Shown in pieces: positions 53,497-62,116 of a stretch of 64,000 nt of DNA. Source of the stretch: Rhizomicrobium electricum (lineage in GTDB: Bacteria; Pseudomonadota; Alphaproteobacteria; Micropepsales; Micropepsaceae); assembly GCF_011762045.1 (NCBI RefSeq), contig NZ_JAASQS010000010.1:124001-188000 (forward strand), given 5' to 3'. Position 1 is the first letter of the stretch; the number at the start of each line of letters is the position of its first letter. The notes under the pieces are model-generated. The model ran no database searches. It was not told where the DNA came from and worked only from the letters and a program-made list of their open reading frames with translations. The position numbers were made by a program, and so were the translations under genes.

Positions 53497-56400
53497 ATGG
53501 GTACGTGGCGTAGTGCGGCGGTAGCCATGCTTTTGGTTTGCGCCGGTGTGAGCGGCGCGGCGTCCGAAGACCCCGACGCCACCACCATGGAAGCCTCGAG
53601 CGACGACGTGACGGTCGCCCCGGACGGCAGTTTCAGCGTCACCAATCATGCCGAACTGCGCGCCACCAACGAAGCCGGCGCGATGCAGGCCTCGCGCATC
53701 AGCGTGTTCTACGATTCCGAAACGCAGAACGCCGAAATTCTCGAAGCCCATACGCTGAAGAAGGACGGCACCAAGATCCCGATCGACGTCAGCACGATCT
53801 ACGAGCAGGTGCCCGCCGATAACACGCTGGCGGTGACGAGCTTCCGGGTCAAAGTGCTCTTGTTCCCGCAATTCTCCGCCGGCGATACCGCGGTCTATAC
53901 GGTCCGCACCAACAATCCCAAGCCGATGTTCGCGGGCGCCTTTCAGTTCGGCAAATATTTCCCGCGCAGCGTCGCCTTCAAGAACGCCGAGGTCACGATC
54001 CGGGCGCCGAAATCGCTGCCGCTGAAAGTGGAGACCCACGATCTTCAGTTCAGCAAGGAAACCAGCGGCGACACGATCATCTATCGCTGGCACCGCTCCG
54101 CGGCCTCCGACAAGAAGGCCAAGACGGCGCTGGTGTCGCCGCTCGACCGCGAACCGCGCTTCTTCGTGTCGAGCTTCAAGGACTACGGCGATCTCGGCCG
54201 CGCCTATGCCGCGCAAAGCGAGCCCAAGGCGGCGGTGACCGACAAAATCCGGACGCTGGCCGAGCAGATCACCAAAGGCACGACCGACCGGCGCGAACAG
54301 GCGCGGCTGACCTACGAGTGGGTGGCCAAGAACATCCGCTATGTCGCCATCGAACTCGGCCAGGGCTCGTTCGTGCCGCACGACGCCGATACCGTTCTCG
54401 CCCGCGGCTACGGCGACTGCAAGGACCACGAAGTCCTGCTCAGGGCGCTCCTCAAAGCCAAAGGCATCGAGGCGCAAGGCGTCCTCATCAACGGCACCAA
54501 CGATTACGCGCTGACCGACGCGCCGAGTTTCGCCCAGCTCAATCATATCATCACCTACCTGCCCGAGTTCGGGGTCTATCTCGATGCCAGCGTGCCGGTC
54601 GCGCCGTTCGGCGTGCTGCCGCAGACCGAATACGGCAAGCCGGCGGTTCTCGCCGTGGCCAAGGGCGCCGGCCTGGTGACGCTGCCGATGCCGAAGCCGG
54701 GCGCCATCACCATCCATCAAGCCACCGTGCAGAAAATCGCCGCCGACGGCACCCTCAGCGGCACCACCACGACCACCGCGACCGGCCCGTATGCCATCGC
54801 GCTGCGCTATATCGGCTACGCCGTGCAGGCGATCGGCCCGGAAAAGGCGGGCGAGCTGCAGATGGGCGCGCGCGGCTTCAAGGACGGCAAAGGCAAACTC
54901 ATCGCCGGCCCGCTGACCGAACTCGGCGACAGCTACACCATCCGCGGCGAGTACTCGGCCAAAGGCTGGGAAGACGTCCTCAAAGGCGAATCCACCATCA
55001 TGCCCGGCGGCCTCAGACTTCTGCCGGTGACCGGCGACGGCATCATGGGCCCGCTCTACGGCGGCGACGACATTGCCGACGAACCGACGGTCTGCATCCC
55101 CGCCAAAGCCGACGAAGACCTCACGCTCGAACTGCCGGCGGGCTACACGGTCCGCTTCCTGCCCAAGGACGAGACCGTCACCACGCCCAATCTCACCTTC
55201 ACGGCGCACTGGAGCGAAACCGCGGGCGCGCTCACCGTCCATCGTGAATTTGTCAGCAAGATCGACCAGCCGATCTGCCGCGGCCCGGTGCGCAAACAAA
55301 CCGCCGAAGCGTTGAAACAGATCGCCAAGAAGTTCGATCAGACTTTCGCAATCATCCGCTCGGCGCAAAGCTACAAGGACGCGTCGGCGGCCAAGCCGGA
55401 GGGCGCCGCAGCGCTGGTCGAACGCGGCGAAGCCTTCGAAAAAGCCGGCGATCACGCCAAGGCGATTGCCGATTTCACCGCCGCGCTGGCGATCGAACCC
55501 GACAACGCCGCGGCCTTGTTCGACCGTGGCTACTCCTATGACGTGTCGGACCAAGCCGATCGCGCCATCGCCGACTACACCACGCTGATCGCCGCCAACG
55601 ACAACAACGCCGTGGTCAGAGCCAATCGCGGCCGGGACTATGCGAGGCAAAACAAATACGAGCTGGCGCTGCCCGATTACGAGCGGGCCGTGGAACTCGA
55701 TCCCGAGAACACGGAGTACATGCTGCACCGCGCCTATCTGTTGTCGTTCACGCACAAGCCGGACCGCGCCGCCGCCGCGTTCGGTGACGTCATCGCCAAA
55801 GACAGCCAAAACGCCGATGCCTATTCCGGCCGCTGCGCCGCCTATCACGATGCCAAAAACGACGAACTGGCACTGGCCGACTGTAACAAGGCCCTGGCGC
55901 TGACACCGAACGCCTCGCGCCTTTATCTGTTGCGCGCCCAGATACGCCATGCGCTGGGCGATCATTTCGGCGGCAACCGCGACGTCGCCAAAGCGGCCCA
56001 GATTGACCCCAAGCTGGAACAGCCCGGCGGCTTGTGGCGGCCGTTCGGCCTCACGGCCAAAAAGGAAATCGCCGCCAAGGACGTTCCGCCGATGGTCCGC
56101 TCGCTGATGGATGGCGGACGGGCGCTCGATCTCAAAGACTACGACACCGCCGTCGCGGCGTTCGAACGGGCGATCAAACAAGGCATTCCGGATTCCGCCG
56201 TTCTGCCGAACCTGTGCGTCGCGCTCAGCCATACCGACCGGCTGGCCGACGCTGCCTACCAGTGCTCGCGCGCATTGCAGCTCAGGGACAACGATCCGTC
56301 GCTGTTGCGCGCCCGCGGCCTCATCTATTTCCGCCAAGCCAAATACCGCGATGCGCTGGCGGACTTCGAGGAATTGCTGCAGCTTTACCCGAACGATCCG

Positions 56401-56529
56401 CTGCTCCTCTACGAGCGCGGCGTAACCCGCAAGAAACTCGGCGACAAAGGCGGCGACGCCGATATCGCCAAAGCCACCGCGACGAGCCCGAATATCGCCA
56501 GCAAAGCGCCGAAAGCGATGCGGTCGTAA
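53497..56529 (+). CDS. Secreted DUF3857/transglutaminase-like/TPR protein
   Basis: Large protein of 1010 aa with an N-terminal signal peptide (MGTWRSAAVAMLLVCAGVSG). Residues about 30-240 form the DUF3857 domain. A transglutaminase-like core follows: VAKNIRYVAIELGQGSFVPH then ARGYGDCKDHEVLLRALL, with the catalytic Cys in GDCKD and His in NHIITYLPEFGVYLDAS. A beta domain comes next (about 430-600). From residue about 635, at least seven TPR units appear (AIADFTAALAIEPDNAAALF, LPDYERAVELDPENTEYMLH). This architecture is common in Proteobacteria and Bacteroidetes envelope proteins of unknown function. A terminator follows. Confidence 0.88.
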   Translation: MGTWRSAAVAMLLVCAGVSGAASEDPDATTMEASSDDVTVAPDGSFSVTNHAELRATNEAGAMQASRISVFYDSETQNAEILEAHTLKKDGTKIPIDVSTIYEQVPADNTLAVTSFRVKVLLFPQFSAGDTAVYTVRTNNPKPMFAGAFQFGKYFPRSVAFKNAEVTIRAPKSLPLKVETHDLQFSKETSGDTIIYRWHRSAASDKKAKTALVSPLDREPRFFVSSFKDYGDLGRAYAAQSEPKAAVTDKIRTLAEQITKGTTDRREQARLTYEWVAKNIRYVAIELGQGSFVPHDADTVLARGYGDCKDHEVLLRALLKAKGIEAQGVLINGTNDYALTDAPSFAQLNHIITYLPEFGVYLDASVPVAPFGVLPQTEYGKPAVLAVAKGAGLVTLPMPKPGAITIHQATVQKIAADGTLSGTTTTTATGPYAIALRYIGYAVQAIGPEKAGELQMGARGFKDGKGKLIAGPLTELGDSYTIRGEYSAKGWEDVLKGESTIMPGGLRLLPVTGDGIMGPLYGGDDIADEPTVCIPAKADEDLTLELPAGYTVRFLPKDETVTTPNLTFTAHWSETAGALTVHREFVSKIDQPICRGPVRKQTAEALKQIAKKFDQTFAIIRSAQSYKDASAAKPEGAAALVERGEAFEKAGDHAKAIADFTAALAIEPDNAAALFDRGYSYDVSDQADRAIADYTTLIAANDNNAVVRANRGRDYARQNKYELALPDYERAVELDPENTEYMLHRAYLLSFTHKPDRAAAAFGDVIAKDSQNADAYSGRCAAYHDAKNDELALADCNKALALTPNASRLYLLRAQIRHALGDHFGGNRDVAKAAQIDPKLEQPGGLWRPFGLTAKKEIAAKDVPPMVRSLMDGGRALDLKDYDTAVAAFERAIKQGIPDSAVLPNLCVALSHTDRLADAAYQCSRALQLRDNDPSLLRARGLIYFRQAKYRDALADFEELLQLYPNDPLLLYERGVTRKKLGDKGGDADIAKATATSPNIASKAPKAMRS

Positions 56530-56577
56530 CAACTGCATCCGTCCGGCTATAATTGTTGGGATTTAGCTTAGATGGGG

Positions 56578-56607
56578 AAACTCCCCGCATTCTTCAAGGG
56601 AGTTTTT
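56578..56607 (+). terminator. Intrinsic terminator after the DUF3857 gene
   Basis: AAACTCCC, 12-nt loop, GGGAGTTT, then TT. The remaining sequence to 56871 holds no gene I can support. Confidence 0.65.
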
Positions 56608-56871
56608 CCGGCTGCGACAGAACGGCATTTTGTTTGTTCTGCCAATTACTTGCTCATCACGCACCGATTTACGCGGCGCGTCTGCCTCGCGGTCGCAAAG
56701 AAATTTGTGACGGGACGACGCGAAGAAAATCCATTTGCGGCGTTAATCATGGCCACGTTCTGTCTCCCGACTTGCCGTTTCGTGTAAAGCCGGGATCACG
56801 CCGTAACGCGCGGTTCGCATTCCGGCCGAAAATCCGGGACTGTGGTGGCGCCATCCTGAAAGGGGATCGCA

Positions 56872-58089
56872 TTGCGACGCGTGTTGGCGGCCATCGGTGT
56901 AGCGATCGCGCTCTGTGCTCCGGGTTGCGCGAGCGATGTCTCGGCGTGCCTGACCCTCATCAACAGCCCGGAACTGCGCGAACCCGGTCCGCTTTTTCTC
57001 ACCAGCTTTCCCGAAGCGCGCGACGGCCCCCTGCACGATACGGCGTTTCTTTATGACAATGCCGTTGCGATCATCGCCTTGACGGGATGCGGGCGCCCCA
57101 ACCAAGCGGCGCGCATCGGCGAGGCCATACTCCTGGCCCTCGACCACGACCGCTATTGGACCGATGGCCGGATCAGAAACGCCTATCTCACAGGCCCGGT
57201 GAAACACCACCCGCTGCCCCTTCCCGGCTGGTGGGAGCCCGCGCAGAACAAATGGGTCGAAGATCGCTATCAAGTCGGCAGCGATACGGGAAACATGGCG
57301 TGGGCCATGCTCGCGTTGCTGACCTTGTACGAACAGGATCGCGAGCCTGCGTATTTGTCGGGCGCCGAGCGGATCGGCCGGTACGTCGAAAACGCCTGGT
57401 CCGATGTCCGGCCGCGCGGCTATGAAGGCGGAACCTTCGGCCACGAGCCGGAACCTGAACCCAATCGCTGGAAATCGACCGAGCATAATACCGATTTGGC
57501 AGCGGCGTTCGGACGGCTGGCCCGCGACAGCGGCGACAAGCACTGGGCCGTTCTTTCGAAAAAGGCGGCGGCTTTTGTCGCTGCCATGTGGAACAGCAAG
57601 TGCCATTGCTTCGCCGTCGGCACCGGAGACGACGGCCACACGCGCAATCGCATTCTGGCGCTCGATGCGCAGCTATGGCCGCTGTTGGCGATCCCGGATG
57701 GAGCCACGCGCTTTCCCGGCGCGCTGGCGACGGCGCAAGAAAGGCTCCGGCATGGCGACGGATTTGCCTACAGCGAAGCCGGAACCGGCATCTGGACGGA
57801 GGGCACTGCCCAGGCGGGCCTCCTGATGGGGCTGAGCCAACCGACTGACGATCAAACCGCTTTGGCGAGCGTGATCGCACGCAATCGCACCGCCGACGGC
57901 TCCTATTACGCCTCGGACGGTCCAAGCCTGCCGACGGGTTTCCAGCTTCAGACGGACCCGACGAAACCGCGCGAGTATTATCATACGCCGCATCTCGCCG
58001 CCTTGGCCTGGGTCGCACTCCTGCAGATGCGCTTCAACCCCTTCACGGGAACGAGCACCCTGCCGGGCACCAGCCAGATTCGCAACTAG
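56872..58089 (+). CDS. Secreted alpha-barrel (six-hairpin-like) protein
   Basis: Protein of 405 aa with a signal peptide (RVLAAIGVAIALCAPGCASD), possibly a lipoprotein with a weak lipobox. Repeated helical pairs with aromatic and Asp-rich turns, such as DTAFLYDNAVAIIALTGCG, YQVGSDTGNMAWAMLALLTL and STEHNTDLAAAFGRLA, and the C-terminal YYHTPHLAALAWVALLQM, suggest an (alpha/alpha)6 barrel like glycosidases or terpenoid-cyclase-like folds. The catalytic class is unassigned. Start is TTG at 56872 with AAAGGGG upstream. Confidence 0.75.
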   Translation: MRRVLAAIGVAIALCAPGCASDVSACLTLINSPELREPGPLFLTSFPEARDGPLHDTAFLYDNAVAIIALTGCGRPNQAARIGEAILLALDHDRYWTDGRIRNAYLTGPVKHHPLPLPGWWEPAQNKWVEDRYQVGSDTGNMAWAMLALLTLYEQDREPAYLSGAERIGRYVENAWSDVRPRGYEGGTFGHEPEPEPNRWKSTEHNTDLAAAFGRLARDSGDKHWAVLSKKAAAFVAAMWNSKCHCFAVGTGDDGHTRNRILALDAQLWPLLAIPDGATRFPGALATAQERLRHGDGFAYSEAGTGIWTEGTAQAGLLMGLSQPTDDQTALASVIARNRTADGSYYASDGPSLPTGFQLQTDPTKPREYYHTPHLAALAWVALLQMRFNPFTGTSTLPGTSQIRN

Positions 58090-58159
58090 GAGCGAACGGC
58101 GATGTCGGCGCGAAGGTTGCGATGGGCGATGAACTTAACGAAGCGGATCGCCTCTGTGT

Positions 58160-58465
58160 TTAGCGGGAGGATGCCGGTTCAATCGCACCCCACGTCTTGG
58201 ACAAGAGTGCATCGTTTGCGGGGTCGAAATAGAGGCGAGCCAAAGCCTCTCCCTCGCGTCCTGGCTCGCCGTGGTTTTGCACCAACCAGGGTTTGATCAC
58301 ATTCGGGAGCCCCTGCTCCACGAGCAATTCCCGGATGCGGACCTTGAAGGTCCTGTAATTGGCCCAAACCTCGACGGTCCATGTTGGCGTGGAAGGCCTG
58401 GGGATCTCCGGCCGGCGCGCGAAGAAAACCGAATTGGCTTTGTAATAGTATCGCGCGCTCATCAC
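58160..58465 (-). CDS. Hypothetical small protein
   Basis: Frame of 101 aa with a plausible globular composition (YRTFKVRIRELLVEQGLP, VQNHGEPGREGEALARLYFD). Start is GTG 58465 or ATG 58462, overlapping the stop of a second small frame upstream (TGATG), a pattern of translational coupling. No family recognised and the ribosome site is weak. Confidence 0.4.
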   Translation of the reverse strand: MMSARYYYKANSVFFARRPEIPRPSTPTWTVEVWANYRTFKVRIRELLVEQGLPNVIKPWLVQNHGEPGREGEALARLYFDPANDALLSKTWGAIEPASSR

Positions 58466-58632
58466 GATCGGGGGCGCGTTTCGGGGCTGTAGTGTTGTTC
58501 CGGTTCGTGGAATTCGATCCGAATGAACGCGGCCTGAGGGACATCGGCCAGCGCCGAGGAAATGACTTCCGCACCTATGGGCCAGGAAAAATTCTTGCCG
58601 ATCTTGGCTTTACCGGCTGTTGGAAACAGCAC
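58462..58632 (-). CDS. Hypothetical small protein upstream of and overlapping the preceding one
   Basis: Frame of 56 aa from GTG at 58632 (after a G-rich AGGGAGGGGGG), containing WPIGAEVISSALADVPQAAF. Support comes only from the overlap with the next frame and regular amino-acid content. It could be non-coding. Confidence 0.3.
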   Translation of the reverse strand: MLFPTAGKAKIGKNFSWPIGAEVISSALADVPQAAFIRIEFHEPEQHYSPETRPRS

Positions 58633-58720
58633 TCCCCCCTCCCTGGCTCGCCGCCACCACAAAGGGAAGGATAGACCCTCCCGGCCCTCCGCCCCAATCT
58701 GCGACAAACCGTCCTTTTTC

Positions 58721-58749
58721 TTGACGAAATCGGGACTCGCGCCTATATC
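58721..58749 (+). promoter_or_regulatory. groESL promoter
   Basis: TTGACG (58721-58726), a 17-bp spacer, then TATATC (58744-58749). Near-consensus sigma70-type promoter; the CIRCE element lies directly downstream, over the start point. Confidence 0.8.
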
Positions 58750-58761
58750 CCCGCCCAGCGG

Positions 58762-58788
58762 TTGGCACTCCCCAGGTGAGAGTGCTGC
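58762..58788 (+). promoter_or_regulatory. CIRCE element (HrcA operator)
   Basis: TTGGCACTC, 9-bp spacer, GAGTGCTGC. This fits the CIRCE consensus TTAGCACTC-N9-GAGTGCTAA with few changes. HrcA repression of groESL is the established role. Confidence 0.93.
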
Positions 58789-58858
58789 CACGTTCGGCCC
58801 GCAAGGCCCTAGAGTTTACCAAGTACTTGAACTAGCTCAATTTTAGGAGGCAATCCCG

Positions 58859-59158
58859 ATGGCATTCCGTCCGTTAGGCGACCGCGTGGTCGTGCGCCGC
58901 GTCAAAGAGGACCAGAAGACCGCCGGCGGCATCATCATTCCCGATACCGCCCAAGAGAAGCCGCAGGAAGGCGAAGTCATCGCCGTCGGCCCCGGCGCCT
59001 TGGATGACAATGGCAAGCGCGTCGCGCCCGAAGTGAAGGCCGGCGACATCGTGCTGTTCGGCAAGTGGAGCGGCACCGAAGTCAAGATCGATGGCGACGA
59101 ACTCCTCATCATGAAGGAGTCCGACATCATGGGCATCGTCGAGAAGAAGAAGAAATAA
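58859..59158 (+). CDS. groES: GroES co-chaperonin
   Basis: Protein of 99 aa. The N-terminus [20 protein letters not shown], the mobile-loop region [16 protein letters not shown] and the C-terminal [16 protein letters not shown] are canonical. It caps the GroEL ring during folding. TTAGGAGG is the ribosome site. It is 82 bp upstream of groEL in one operon. Confidence 0.98.
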   Translation: MAFRPLGDRVVVRRVKEDQKTAGGIIIPDTAQEKPQEGEVIAVGPGALDDNGKRVAPEVKAGDIVLFGKWSGTEVKIDGDELLIMKESDIMGIVEKKKK

Positions 59159-59177
59159 GTTTGCGACGGGCGAATAG

Positions 59178-60881
<1,704 letters not shown>

Positions 60882-60960
60882 TCCAGCGCGCCCCACGAAG
60901 GATCACCGCGGCGTAGCCCCTTGGCGAAGCCGGGTTGTCCAAAGCTCAATGAATGCGAGA

Positions 60961-60988
60961 ACCCCCGGAGGCAACTTCGGGGGTTTTT
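60961..60988 (+). terminator. Intrinsic terminator of groESL
   Basis: ACCCCCG, 10-nt loop, CGGGGGT, then a run of Ts. Separates groESL from the toxin-antitoxin operon. Confidence 0.9.
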
Positions 60989-60990
60989 GT

Positions 60991-61027
60991 TTGGGATTGC
61001 GTGCTTACAAAGTATGATTTAGTATGA
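60991..61027 (+). promoter_or_regulatory. parDE promoter with direct-repeat operator
   Basis: TTGGGA (60991-60996), a 16-bp spacer, TATGAT (61013-61018). Overlapping the -10 are two direct repeats AGTATGA (61011-61017 and 61021-61027), 10 bp apart, a period that places both on one DNA face. ParD autorepression is the likely use. Confidence 0.5.
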
Positions 61028-61085
61028 CTTCTGTGTTGGCGATCTCCGCTGGCTGATGAGAACCATCGACCAGAAGGAGAGCCGT

Positions 61086-61388
61086 ATGAGCGCGTTGTTT
61101 TACGTCATGTCCGAAATCGAACGCCTGACCATTACCCTGCCTGCCGAAATGGCTGCGACCGTCAAGGAAGCTGTCGACGGGGGAGATTATGCCTCGTCCA
61201 GCGAAGTGATCCGCGAAGCGCTGCGCGAGTGGAAGATGAAGCGCGCGATCCAGATGCAGGAACTGGCAGCGCTCCGAGCGGACCTCCAGAAGGGGCTGGA
61301 CGATATTGCGGCGGGACGGACGAAGCCGTTCGATACCGAGGACATCATCAAGCGGGGGCAACAACGATTACGGAGCCGCTCGAAATAA
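61086..61388 (+). CDS. parD: ParD-family antitoxin
   Basis: Antitoxin of 100 aa. The ribbon-helix-helix domain has LTITLPAEMAATVKEAVDGG and SSEVIREALREWK; the C-terminal helix and disordered tail (KPFDTEDIIKRGQQRLRS) bind the toxin. Start at ATG 61086, with AAGGAGA 5 bp upstream. The 3' end overlaps the toxin gene. Confidence 0.92.
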   Translation: MSALFYVMSEIERLTITLPAEMAATVKEAVDGGDYASSSEVIREALREWKMKRAIQMQELAALRADLQKGLDDIAAGRTKPFDTEDIIKRGQQRLRSRSK

Positions 61389-61681
61389 GCCTGACCGACG
61401 CCGCCGAACGCGACCTCGACAGCATATGGGACACCATCGTCGCCGAGGGCTCGACGGACGTTGCCGATAATTTCATCTGGGCGCTGCAGAAGCATTTCGA
61501 ACCACTCCGCAAGTTCCCAAATGCCGGCGCACCGCGCGACCATCTGTTGCCTGGATTGCGCGTCGTGTTTCACCGGCGCTATGCCATCTACTACAAACCG
61601 CTTCCCAAGATCGTCTTCATCGTGCGCGTCGTGCACAGCGCCCGCGATATCACGACCATGTTCGAGGGCGGTGAGGAATGA
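61367..61681 (+). CDS. parE: ParE-family toxin, probable ATT start
   Basis: RelE/ParE-superfamily toxin of 104 aa. Family features are LTDAAERDLDSIWDTIV, LRKFPNAGAPRDHLLPGLRV, FHRRYAIYYKP and VVHSARDITTMF. ParE poisons gyrase; this is the expected role. There is no ATG, GTG or TTG near the conserved N-terminus. ATT at 61367 fits best: GGGGG lies 8 bp upstream and it gives a typical N-terminus ITEPLEISLT. CTG at 61391 is another option; GTG at 61229 would add 46 residues read out of the antitoxin's frame. Confidence 0.85.
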   Translation: MTEPLEISLTDAAERDLDSIWDTIVAEGSTDVADNFIWALQKHFEPLRKFPNAGAPRDHLLPGLRVVFHRRYAIYYKPLPKIVFIVRVVHSARDITTMFEGGEE

Positions 61682-62116
61682 ACTCTTGCTGATTGTTGGC
61701 TCGTTGCGGCACGCGACGATATCCAAAGTATGGCCCCTGGCGGCGTTTGGATCCTCGCCGATTGCATTGCCGGCCTCGGTTACGACGTCGTCAATTGGGG
61801 ACCGAGACGCATTCATCACGCGTTCGACACAGCCCTAACGCCGGTACTGATCCTGACGGGGCCTGGGCGGGCAATCGTCGCTGGCGGGATCGCATTTTGT
61901 GACGCTGACGGCTGGCTGACGAGGGCGGCCACGGTCGCCGCGGTTGGACGGATGAACCAGGCTTGGGCTGCCGCAAGCCGGACACAAAGCCGCTGCACTG
62001 TCCTGCGACAAGCGTAGCGAGTGCTGTCGATTTCTGATCGGCTGACGCGGGCAACCCGTTGCGCTATCACTCACGCGGGAAGGACGCACCAATAGCGGGT
62101 GCGAAGCGGTTTCAAC
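61682..62116. other. Intergenic region without recognised gene
   Basis: A 435-bp stretch after parE. A frame from 61730 to 62017 encodes 95 aa without recognisable family. I see no terminator or repeat I would defend. Confidence 0.3.

Noticed and set aside
51958..56538. Minus-strand frame of 1526 codons opposite the deacetylase and DUF3857 genes
   Set aside because: It spans two good genes and an intergenic gap on the other strand and has no domain; an artefact of high GC.
56548..56607. Small RNA between a TATAAT at 56548 and the terminator at 56607
   Set aside because: No good -35 box at 16-18 bp, and the hairpin is explained as the terminator of the upstream gene.
61229..61366. GTG start for ParE at 61229
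   Set aside because: The added 46 residues are a shifted reading of parD and have no toxin features.
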